A stretch of 64,000 nucleotides of DNA from Brachyhypopomus gauderio (Eukaryota; Chordata; Actinopteri; Gymnotiformes; Hypopomidae): positions 1,144,704-1,208,703 of the forward strand of contig NW_027506878.1 in the NCBI RefSeq assembly GCF_052324685.1, in the 5' to 3' direction. Positions 46,203-58,400 of the stretch are shown piece after piece. Numbering within the stretch: position 1 is the first letter of the stretch; each line of letters opens with the position of its first letter. The notes beneath the pieces are model-generated. The model saw only the letters and a program-made list of their open reading frames with translations. It was not told the origin of the DNA and made no database searches. The position numbers and the translations under genes were made by a program.

Positions 46203-46945
46203 ACTGTATATGAATCTATACATGGCACGTAGTGTATATGACAGCTTTTATTGTCAAAGCCACATAACAAAATGACAAAATACAGGGGAAAAACAACTGG
46301 AAAGCTACCACCTTTACATTTTCGTAGTTTGTTTAAACCCTGGCTTAGACTGCTCCATCTTTACGGCAATGCTGACTTATATTTTCACGTTTCAGTAGTG
46401 TGAACCGTGTCGCGGAGGGATACATGATGAGTTAGACCCTCAGCAGTGTCAGTGTGCAACTGGCGTCTCTCTCTTGACTTGTCACTCGTGGGATACAAAT
46501 CAGTGTTGTGCGTGAATGAGTTCAAAAGAACGCGTTCATTGAACACGCTCGTTTTCTCGTGAGCGTTGAACTGAACGCAACAATTAGTTCACATTATGTG
46601 TCATGAATGGCAGACATCACTGTAAATGAACGTTGGAATTTGTTTTCCATTGAAACTGAGTGACATCTGTTTTCTCTTTTGAAACGCAACAAGAGAACGT
46701 TCCTCCCTCCTGTATTCTCTGTGGTACCGCTTCAATCATGTATCACCAGACAGAAATGGTTTGACATTGTGTGCGCAATGCATTGCGGACAACGTGGTGT
46801 CCGGCTAAGAATAGTTAACATACTGGCTAGTTAATAACATACTGGCTTCCGCACGACGTTACCCGTGATGAATTGCAGCAGAGTGGGGTAGGCATAGCAA
46901 CGCCGCGGGCAACGGCGAGAGCGAGGAGGGCTGGAGGAGCGAAAA

Positions 46946-46946
<1 letters not shown>

Positions 46947-47010
<64 letters not shown>
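46947..47010. repeat. GA microsatellite, copy 2
   Basis: This is the longer partner of 22267-22316. Confidence 0.9.
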
Positions 47011-47011
<1 letters not shown>

Positions 47012-48388
47012 AATGATAAAGAGTGAGAGACAAGAGTGAGAGAAAGCGCTGCAATAAAAAAAAACCCACAGGTATACAGGGCAGGAAGCTTAAACAACCA
47101 CACACTGAAACTGGAAATGCTGAAGCTAACTTAATGATTATTGAGTCAAATCAGTTTTCCTAAACTGAACTTGTGTGAACATGGTTTGAACTTTGAGACA
47201 TGACCTTTCAAAGACGGTGAAAGTTTCACTATTGCAGCAGGAAGAAGAGGTGATGCTCTGTATAGAAATGTGTGTTCATAACCGACAGCAGCCAATGAAA
47301 CTGTTCAACTGAATGAGAATTTTCTTCCTCTGAGGTAAGTGATCACATCCCTAAGGCATGAGTGAAGGAACTGGGAGAAGTGAGAGAGGGTTACTGTTAC
47401 TGAGGGTTACTGTTACTGGGAGTTACTGTTTCCCAGGTGCATAATGTGATAAGAATGTAGACTTTGTGCATGTCTGTGAGACTTATCTATGCAAATCTAC
47501 GCAAACCAGCTGAAAAACTCGTTTTTCTAAACACTGCTCTCTTCTCGATGTCTCGCTCACCTCACCTCACCTCAACTCACCTCAACTCACCTCACCTCAA
47601 CTCACCTCATCCACCATCACTAAGCTCTGCATTGTACGTCATCAAGGGCTACACAGAAATTAGGAACATTGCTGTGTAGTGGGATACAAGTCTGTCTTCA
47701 AAAAGTACAATGCTTTCAAGTTTCATGCTTGTCGTCGTCATTGACAGTAATTGTCTGTATGAAATAATAGGACTTTGCTGGACCTTTTATACTCAGTAAA
47801 CTCCCTCACTGTCAAAAATACTATTGCGTCATAAACTGACATTTCAGAAAGTGAGCAGGTCTATTGACTGAGCTTCATTAGATAAATAAATCGCTCACAT
47901 GCACAAAATTTTGGAAACTTGAGTTGAAATTTGTCACTTTATGATGAATAATTGAACTAGATAGCTAGTTAATATAATTGATATTTTTGCTGTATACTAA
48001 TGTTATATTCATACCTGCCAGCTAGCGTTAGCTTCACAAGCTAGATAGCTAGTAGGCAAACAAAGTAGCTAGTTGGCTAAACTAGGGCTCCACACCAGAA
48101 AAAAAAAAATAACAAAAAAAAACCCACTATACATCAGCAATCTCCTGCTTTATGTCATGGTACATTTTATACACTTAGCAATTTTTATAAATTATTAAAT
48201 AATAATTTAATTATTATTATCAATAATTATGATTATTATCAATAATTAAATCAATTATTTTTCCTGTTTTGGTTATATTAATTTATATCTCATTTTTACA
48301 CCTTAAAATATTCAATAAAATGCAATGCTAACACAAGTCACATCTACCAAGGGTGGCATAGGGCTAAATCCCCAGACATTATTTTGTA

Positions 48389-50202
48389 CTAGGGATGTCC
48401 CGTTCCGATCTCAAAGAAACACAGGAGTAAACAAAGGAGTCAGAACATGATTATAATGTCTGCTGTGTGTTACTTCATATTAGAAAGCAATACAAGTCCA
48501 ACAGTGAGGTGTAATGTCTGCAATATGAGTGTTTCACAGGGTGGTAGTAGCAGATCTGCATTTAATACTACAAATAATACCTAAAAAATAAACATTTAAC
48601 AGAATATAGCAAGTTCGTTCAGACAACTCAGTTAAAGGCTGTACCTAAGCAATCTACGCTATCAGTAAGTTTTAAAAGAAAAGAAAAGTTCTCTCAAGAC
48701 AGCGCTATGCCAAGAAGATCACAGAGAAGGTCACTGACTTAATTGCTTTGGATGACCAGACGATCGCTGTGGTAGAGAATACAGGTTTTCGGCGTCTTTA
48801 AGGGCGTACTCACACTAGGGTCTGTGATCCGGGCCCGGGCACGGTTTCCTGCCGAAGCACGGTTCGTTTGGCTAGAGTGAGCGCTCCAACCGTGCCCGGG
48901 CCCGGCCCAGTTAATCGTGCTCGGGCCCGCTTGAAGAGGTGGGCCAGGGCACGATTCATGTGGACGTTTCGCTTCTAGTGTGAGCGCTATCCGGGCCCGC
49001 TTGGTGCCTCGTGTGATTGGTTCATTTTGCCGTTACTCAAACATGACATCAGTGATGCGGCGCTCACAATAAACAGTCACGGCGGCAAAGCGATTAGCAG
49101 ACAATCGTTGTGTTAAATTATCGATAAATCTGTGCTTGCACCATGTTTCTGCACTCCCAAAACGACTCCAAAAATACAATAAAAAGAGAATTGGCAACGC
49201 CATGGTGTTGTGCGAGCACGCTTTTTTTCCAAATAAAGTGGCGTTGTGATGACGTAAGCATCCTCGGGCCGGCTTGATGAAGTGAGTGCAGGCCAGAGGG
49301 GGAGTGGGGAGGGGGGATAACCGGGCCCCAGCACGGAACCAGCAAACCGTGCCTAGTGTGAGTACGCCCTTAGAGCTTTTTTTATGATCTGCCATCACGA
49401 CACTACATTTCAGAAATGGCCCTGCCAGAGCTTTACACAAAGGTTAGTGACCACCTGTGAGGTCTTATCAGATGTGACTGCTATTGGCTTTACCACAGAC
49501 GTTTGGAGCTGTGATGTTTCGCCGATTTCATTCCTTAGCCTCACTGCACAATGGATTGACTCCGCTTTCAACTTAAAGGATGCAGTATTGCATGATCAGT
49601 TTCACGCATCTCATACAGCGGAACATGTAAAACAAGCAATCGATGAGATGTTGAACACTTGGGAGTTAGAGAAGCAACGGGTTCATGTTATTTTGCGTGA
49701 CAATGCAAGAAATATGAAAGGGGTGATCTAGGGGTACAAAATGTGTGCCGCATCACACATAGGCTTTACAGACAGAAATTTGTTAATATCAATATTCCTG
49801 TCTTTGTCTTTCTCCACCCTCTCATCTGGTTCCTTGACTTCCTTATTCGGTCAAAAAAATGTCTATCAGTAAAATGGTGACATGGAATTTTCCATTACAA
49901 TTCCCCCTTTTTGTACATCCCAGTACAAACATTATTATATTAATCAACATCTGGTTGTACATGAGGGGCTGCTTTCTCAGCACAGCATCACAGACACACT
50001 AGCTAACGCAAGGAAGATTGTAGGTCATTTTAAGCACGCACTACAGGCCTACGGACATCTGGAGGATATTCAGTTTGATATGAAAACACCACCCAGGCGC
50101 CTACAACAGGATGTGCAAGTTAGATGTAACAGCACCCACTACATGATGCAGAGCCTCTTGGAGCAAAAGGACCTGAGGGAGAGAGGACGGTTGAGAGGGA
50201 TT
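48389..50202 (+). pseudogene. hAT (ZBED-type) transposase pseudogene, copy 2
   Basis: Same order as copy 1 without the LINE: a broken BED finger, TTDVWSCDVSPISF (49384-49731), RDNARNMKGVI, then VHEGLLSQHS and KTPPRRLQQDVQVRCNSTHY running on to 50202. It still holds the nested miniature element (48801-49370) and the 190-bp repeat (~49765-49950). A stop after KGVI and a missing BED histidine region show it is dead. Confidence 0.85.
48801..49370. mobile_element. Miniature inverted-repeat element nested in hAT, copy 2
   Basis: This is the partner of 24021-24598 with the same ends and TA flanks, 8 bp shorter through small indels in the CCCGGG-rich interior. Confidence 0.85.
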
Positions 50203-50393
50203 TGAGGCATGGAAGTCTCATTAGAGGGATGGGTCGAGGATGTCATCAGCTAACACCCAGCTTGAAGGAAGCTTCAAGCAGTAGGAGACAAGGTTAACTT
50301 GCTGCAGAACCAGGAAGGGATCAATATAACATTGCTGTAGTCTTCTTCCTCTTGTTGGAGCTTATCCGATTACAGCTTTTGCCTCCGTATTGC

Positions 50394-52478
50394 TCATTGT
50401 AGCCGAACGTGAGCTCCCTCCCATGTCTGCTCACTCTGCCTAAACCAGTTCTCAACTGCTGAGACTTCAGAGGGTTCACCTGACCAGGAGAAGAGGAGTG
50501 GCTGAAATCCCAGAATACACTGGAAGGGGGTGAGTCCTGTAAAGGTATGGGTTAAGGAATTCTGGGCATACTCGGCACAAAATGGCTCCAGCCCCCCTGG
50601 GGCTTGATAGGACCTCAAGAATGTCCCTTGTTCTTGGTTTAGGCCAGGGGTAATCAATTAAATCTTTCCGCGGTCCATTTTTGGCAGATAGCTCAGACCT
50701 TAGGTCCGGGTCCGCGGTGGCGAACGAAAGTTGTTGAGCGGGGGGGGGGGGAGTGGCGAACGAAAGTTGTTGAGCGGGGGTGGCGAACGAAAGTTGTTGA
50801 GCGGGGGGCGAAACTAACACTCAAATGGGTGGTGAACGTAACACTCGTCTTAAAATAAATTCTCCGGTTTAAAATATAGTCTCCCGTTAAAATTTTTTTG
50901 GCATTTGGGTCCGTATCCAGTTAATCAGGAATGTGATTGGGTCCGGACAGGACGGCGTTCGGGTCCGGATCCGGACCGCGGTCCGCCATTTGGTGATACC
51001 TGGTTTAGGCGTTCTACTAGGCCATTAGATTGCGAATGGTAGCCCGAGATCAGACTCACCAAGATTTTCAACAGTTTACAAAAGGCTTCCCAGACTCACA
51101 AGGTGAACTGGGGACCCCTGTCTGACACAATGTCCTTGGGATTGCCATAGTACCAAAACATATACTGAAAAATCACCTCAGTGCTTTCTAGGGCTGTTTG
51201 GAGTTTGGAAAGGAGAATACGTCTGCAACCCTTAGAAAAACAGTCTATAACCACAAGGATGCATGTATTGCCCTGAGATGGGGGTAAATCAACCACCAAG
51301 TGCGACCAGGGGTGTTTGGGAACTGGCAAAGGCACCAGCGTCCCCTCTGGCAGCTGGCGAGGGGATCTAGTTTAAGCACAAACATCATACGCAGAGACAA
51401 ATTCAGTTACATCTTCGGACAGCCCTGTTCACCAGTATTTGGTTTGTACAAGTGATCATATGTGGCAACCACCTGAGTGTCCTGCATACATCGAAGCATG
51501 CACTTTCTTTAATACACTGGGATGCAAGGAGGCAGTGACATACAGCTTACCCGGAGGAGTCGGTCGGTGGGGGATCCCTGCGCCTGTGACATTTGAGAGT
51601 CAAGATCCCATTGTATTGGTGCTACAATCATCACAGGAGGAATAATGGGTTTGGGAGCTGGATTGTCTACACGCAATGGTGTGTCAAATATTATGGAAAG
51701 GGCATCCATTTTACCATTCTTGGAACCAGGACGAAAGGTGATTGTTTAGTTGAATCGTGTAAAGAAAAAGAACCATCTAGCTTGTCTAGCATTGAAACAC
51801 TTTGCAGATCTGATATATTCCAGGACTTTATGGTCGTAATGATCTGAAATGGATGAAGGACCCCCTCTAACCAGTGATGCCACTCTTCCAGGGCTGATTT
51901 GACAGCGAGAACTTCCCAGTTTGCAGTGTCAAAATTCCTCACAGCACAAGAGTCTCCATGAATGGAAAGCACAGGGATACAACTTGGCAGGACTGCCATG
52001 TCACTGGGAGAGGATTCCCCTTATGCTATACTCTGAAGCGTCTACCTCTACCACAAATGGTAGAGAGGGGTCCTAACTGTGGAGCTGTAGTGAAACGTCT
52101 TTTGAGTTCAAGAAATGCTGTGGGGTTTTATGTAAGAGTACAGGGTTTTCCCTGCAATAGAGAAGTGAGAGAGGCTGCTACCGAACTAAACTGTCTAATA
52201 AAGCGCCGATAAAAATTTGCAAAGCCCAAAAACCTCTGTAATTCCTTGGTGCATGATCGAGGGCACTCCACAACCGCTTTCACCTTGGTCTGGTCCATGG
52301 AAACCCCTTGCAGTCTAATATTGTAACCTAAAAATTGGATTTTCAGCTGATGACACTCACACTTTTCAAGTTTTCCGTATAGGTGATGGGTTCGGAGTCT
52401 AGAGAGTACAGCTTGTATGTGTTCTATATGTTCTGCCAAGCTAAGGGAATAGATTAGTATGTCGTCTATGTAAACCAC
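50394..52478 (-). pseudogene. Ty3/Gypsy pol remnant, copy 2
   Basis: Same blocks as 29040-30763: [10 protein letters not shown] (52478 down), RNase H with [18 protein letters not shown] (24 bp longer than copy 1 and therefore closer to the ancestral form), and integrase SDRGPQF and LVERLNQE-type text. It is split by the hAT element at 50645-51002. Confidence 0.9.
50645..51002. mobile_element. 358-bp non-autonomous hAT element, private to copy 2
   Basis: The ends CAGGGGTAATCA and TGGTGATACCTG are imperfect inverted repeats. The 8-bp duplication GTTTAGGC flanks both sides (50637-50644 and 51003-51010). Copy 1 has the empty site with a single GTTTAGGC near 29310-29320. It contains three tandem copies of a ~30-nt unit (GGCGAACGAAAGTTGTTGAG words, ~50725-50815). 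This is a clean insertion after the duplication. Confidence 0.95.
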
Positions 52479-52754
52479 AATGAATTTATGAATGAATCAG
52501 AGTGAACGAGAGCGCTCAGTTCATGAACGAATCAGAGCCCTCAGTACAGTGAACGAATCACATAGCATGCGCAGTTCCCTCGCAACGAATTTCTCCGCCT
52601 CCAGATTCACGGGTGATTCACAGACCACACAGAAGTTCCCCTGCCATATTTTGTCAATTGTGATTTTTTCACAGCAAACAAAATTTGTCCTCCGCTTTTT
52701 ACCTATCTGTGCAGTTAGAATACACACGCACACACTAGTGATTACTAGGGGGTT

Positions 52755-52925
52755 GTGGATCACACGTGCCCAGAGCGGTGGGCAGCCATAGTCTGGTGCC
52801 CGGGGAGCAGTTGGGGGTAGGTGCCTTGCTCAAGGGCACTTCAGTCATGGCCTCAGGTCGAGGAATCGAACCCACAACCCTCCGGTCACAAGACCAGTTC
52901 CCTACCACCAGGCCATGACTGCCCC
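52755..52925 (-). repeat. tRNA-derived V-SINE, copy 2
   Basis: This is the partner of 31040-31210 with the same B-box and middle domain. Confidence 0.85.
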
Positions 52926-53821
52926 ATTCATCACCCATTTAAATTCTGATAAGATTATAGGCACTTTGTAAATCTAATTTCATGTAAATTCTTTCCTCAC
53001 GCAACTCTTCTAGTGCTGTGGGAACTAAAGGGAGTGGATTCTAAGGGGATTCTGTAAGTCCGTCCCATCTGCTGGATCCATGGGTGGTGCACATGCTCCC
53101 CAGCTGGAACGGGCATGGCGCCCTTTACTAACACGGCCCGTTTGGTATTCACAAAGTGCTTCTTTGTTTGGGATTTGCACGCAGCTCTGCAAGATCCAGA
53201 ATCTGCCTTTGTTCTATGTGTAGTAATAAATCATCATCACCTGTTTACACTGCGTCCCTTTATGTCAGTGTGTTGTCATGTGCAGACATGTCACAGTAAC
53301 AATTGTGACACATTTTATTCATAATGATCTTTTTAATGACCCAGAATACATTAACATGAATTAGCTAAAATCATTAACACACATGAACACATGCGAAACA
53401 AAAGAGACAAGGAAACCTGACAAATGGAGTGGAAAACAGAACAGAACCCAAAGAAGCAGGCTGGAGATCAAAAAACAATCTGTTGTGACCTGAGTGCTTG
53501 CGAAAACCAAAGGACATCAAGGTGGGATTTAAATGAGGGGAGTGACTGGATCATGGTTAAGAGATTCAATTTCAGAGCAAAATATGCTGTAATGGTGAAA
53601 GAAGGAGGTTTTCATACTATGCTAATTAACAGTTCTCACGAATAATATTTCTAGCAACTGAGCTGTTTACAGACTGTCTGACAGAAAACAAAATTTGACA
53701 AATTTAAGAAGGATTTCTTGAGGCTCACTATTTACTCTGTAAAAGTAGGTAAGAAAAATTATTATAAAAAATTTGCAGTAATTGAACATTGGAGAGCAAA
53801 AGCTCAAATGTGTTCCATAGT

Positions 53822-54892
53822 TCACATGAGGTCGCTGTTCATCTCAGTGAGGTTTGTAATAACTTGTGACAGACGAATCAGTTTTACATCATTGATTTTG
53901 TATCTTAAGTCCTGCCACAGGTACTCAGGTGACAGGACCTTGGTGGGCTTGTTGTACAGGAAGTACTTGTTCAGGTGGGACTCCTCCTGCCACGCCGCTT
54001 CAATAGAATTGGCCTTGTCCACGTCCAGCTGTATCCGGCAGGTTTTAACCAGTTTGTGCACCTCCTTCACTAGACCACCAATCACTGCTCCACCATAGTA
54101 ATAATCTCCAATCCCCTGAGGAATGTAGGCCTGGGACTCAGGACGCCTCTCATATGGGAATTCATCACGTGCTGTACTGTAATAACCAGGGTGTATCACG
54201 GCAACTATTTCACCCAGAGTCTCCGCCCCCCAGTGATCATAGAACTTGGTGTCCACGTCAAGGCTGAAAATGTAGTCGACCTCATTGGCCAGTCGGGACT
54301 CAATGAGTTCCTCAAGCTTCTCCATCCTGCCTAGTGAGATCTCCTGCCAGAGGTTTGAACTTGGTATTTTCAGTGTAGTCAGACTACGGTTGGCACCCAG
54401 TGTTACCATAGGAACTGCCTCTGGCTGGTCTGTAAAGATGTAATAATGCACAAGGTAACCCTGCAGGTAGTGTTTCTCTGCTGACTCCAGAAAGTCCTTC
54501 AGCAACTGGACATATCTGAGGGTTTGGGGGAGGAGTTGGCATTATGTTTTGTGCTTGTTCATTAAATTATATTAGTATTAGTTTTTATTATCTTGTTCAT
54601 TATATTAGCATTAGTGTCTATTTTACATTTTATTTTTACATATTTTCCCAAAATATTTCAGTGTAATATTAGAGTAAGTTACATTCTAACTTAAATATTA
54701 GACTTAGTTATTGTTACTCTACACATTAAACACCACCCTATGGTTTATACTTACTTCCCCAGTGCAAACACAGTGGTTGCTATAGTGATGTTCTGGGTTT
54801 TGTAGATGGCATCAATCAGAGTTGTGTCAAATGTGTCGTCCCACACCACTGGAGCAAGCCATGGGGTCACCGTGATGACATCTTTCCTGCTG

Positions 54893-54933
<41 letters not shown>

Positions 54934-55372
54934 ATCATATGTAAACACACACACACACACACATACACATATAATCATATGTAAACACACACACATACAC
55001 ATATAATCATATGTAAACACACACACACACACACACACACATATAATCATATGTAAACACACACACACATATAATCATATGTAAACACACACATATAATC
55101 ATATGTAAACACACACACACACATATAATCATATGTAAACACACACACACACACACATATAATCATATGTAAACACACACACTCTTCCATATGTACTTAC
55201 CCATTTAGAACACTTGGTTGCTTGTACAAAAGCCTGGTAAAAACATTAAAGTCAATAAACCTCAATAAAACCAGGAGAATTTAGTAATTTTATTTACATG
55301 ACAATCCAAATACTACAAATTACCAAATTAGTAGTAATACAAACAAGTAGTAATTAGTTAGCAATGAATGTG

Positions 55373-55413
<41 letters not shown>

Positions 55414-58400
55414 CCCCTGAGGAGAGAGCAAGTCCTTGGTTTTGTACTGTACTTTTTCGCTGAGGGAAAAAAACATCAATACATTTGATTATTTAACCAA
55501 AAATCAGGTTTTTCATCTTTTCTGATGTTATTGTTACTGGTGTGGTTTTGGTGATGCTGTTAAACTAGCTGCTAAACACACAAACACAAAGGGATACACG
55601 TGATTACACAGAAACTGAAACAAAACAAAGAGTGCTTGAAGCCACTGGTGTTGAAACCCCAGATGGACCAACCATGACAGGACTGCTGTGTGAATGCAAC
55701 AGGACTCACTTCACACTTGAGTAGCATATGAGTTCCTTTAACTGTACATTCTCTCTGGAAACACAAAACACATGTGAATTAGCTAGAACAGTGTGTGTGG
55801 TGTGTGCGTGTGTGTGTGTGTGTGTGTTAACAATTTACCCAAACCAGGAGTAAGTGTTGCCCAGGTAAATAGTCCTGAAGGGATAAAGGATATAGTTAGT
55901 AATCTGAACTCATTATGGGCCTTGTAAATAAATATCACATTGAAATCAAATTGAAAATTTAAATTATTTTTGGCAGCAGGAACATTGGGGGAGAATGGTA
56001 GTGTTATGTCTAGATTATTTAAAGGGTTTCCTCCAGAAAGCACAATTTATGTCTCTCCCATACTGTAAGCCCAGAGACACTCTCCTCTAGTATAAAATGC
56101 TGTTCTGTTGCAGATTTTTTTTAAACCACACAAACCGATCCCTGGACAATCCCACAGTACAGCTATGCTATCCAATTCACTGCCGGCAAAACACAGCCGA
56201 CTAAGTAAACCATATAAGGACAGTTGCTGATGGTCTTTTTCAGAAATGGCTTAATGTCAGATGGTTTACTGATTTGGAGAAAATTCCTGATCAGATGGAA
56301 CCTTTGCAGCAGAACACCAGCTACAGAATTTAATGTGTTTATGAGAGACATAATTTTCTCAGTTGGCTAAGCATCAAGAAAACCTATGGACAATTTAGGT
56401 TGTTTAATAGTGTTTTAAAGATAGTTGTATAAAATTATCTGTGGTGATGGGGAAGGTATTGTCTCATTATTTGATTGTGAGCAAATCCAGTGCCAGTTGT
56501 ATGGAGCTATTATAGTGTCACCAGAACCTGAACCTGAAATCATTATTACTTGAAAAAACAGTCTGTAAAATCCTCGCAGGTATGCAAAAATTCGAGTTAA
56601 AATTCAGATTCTGGTCGAAATTCAGTTTCGGGTCGCAATTCAGGTTCAGGTCGCAATTCAGGTTCGGGTCAAAATTCAGGTTCGGGTCGTAATTCAGGAT
56701 CGGGGCAAAATTCAGGTTCGGGTCGTAATTCAGGTTCGGGTCGAAATTCAGGTTCAGGTTGAAATGCGGTTCATCCGGGATACGTAGGATGAGCAAACAA
56801 ACTCAGAGCTAATCGAACTGCATCTGGCCAATCACAAAACATATCAGAGGTCATTAAGAGGCGCGTCTTTCTGCTAAATTTCCTGTAAGAGTGCGATCCC
56901 TGTTTGGCGTGTAAGTAGCATGTAAGCAGCACGAAAGTGACCACTGTGCCACCCAGAAATGGCACCTTGTGGCATCTGCCACATAATCGTGGCACTTATT
57001 GTGGCCAGTGCTGCGTGACTGTGGTCTCCGTTGTCCAGAAACGCCGCCTGCCTCTGCTGACAGACATCTAAAGACTCTTGGGTGACTCTGCGTATCGGCC
57101 ACTCGCTTAAAATCATCCCGACGAGCTCCGAATCGCCATTTGTTGAAATGAAGATGGTTCATAACTTTTGTTTAAAAATTATGTTGAGTGAAATACTAGC
57201 CGACATCCAGCTAGACAGCTCTATATTACTAGTTCAGAATACTGTTTAGCGATAACGTTGAATTAAGATTATAGGAGGGTACGTGAATCTACAGTGGTAG
57301 AACGTTAACGACAGCACTAAATTTAAAGGGTTTATTATTATAGATGTATGGTTATCAGTGGATGTTCCTACACGCCATCAGCGTCATTTAAACCTCTGTG
57401 AGCGAATGGCATCGCATTTAGTATTTGTGCAATTTGTAGTATATTTCGCTTTGTATTGGTTTCTATTGTTAGTCTAGATTGTCAGCCGAGCGGCTCCCGA
57501 CATAATCGTTAAACAGCATCCTGAACTCGTAGTTTGGAGCTGTCGGTTAGCTCCGAATCGTTCACCCAACATAACTTAACAAACAAAAAATATAAACCAT
57601 CTTCATTTCCACGAATCTTACAAATGCGATGCTACTCGCTCGCAGTGGTTTAAATGACGCTGATGGCATGATGAACGTTCACTGATGAACAATCTGTAAT
57701 AAATCTGTTTTATGTTGTGATGTGGGGGTGAAGTGTTATCAGTGGGAGGACACTTGCTGAGAAGAGCATTTTATAAGGGGTTTCACATTTAACATTAACT
57801 TAACTACATTAATATAATAGAAGACACACGATCATGATGAGGCATGACTAAACTAGACGACACCACAAACCACTACAGCGACACAACACGGATTGTAAAT
57901 GACAACCTTATATTTATTTATTTGTTTATTTGTTTATTATTGAATATTTGCTTATTCTGCTACCTCCTGTTATCGCTGAACTAAACTTTCGGCATGAGAC
58001 TTTCAGCGCGAGCGCTTCAGCGCGAGCTCTTCTGTGCGCGTTCGATGTACGTTGCTCCAGAGTTTGAAAAAACACAAGAACAAACGAATTACTTGTTATA
58101 TTCCTTGTTGACACTTGTGGAAGATATTTTACTGTAGTTTGCTTTGTTTTTTTGTGTTGTTGTATGTCAAATGTAAAACAAATTTCAAACTTAGCGCCCT
58201 TGGAAGCAGAAGGAGGTAGGAAGAAAAATTGTATTAATCCAAAAGAGTGATTTATTTAATTTAAAACGAAGGGAGATGTGATTGTTGTTTTGTTTTCAGT
58301 AAGAGCTGCGGCTCATAACATAAAGTTGAGTTCATGTGCAAGTTTGCTAGGAGTGACGCATTTAAAGTTTGGACCCTGTTCTACACATTATCTGTGAGGT

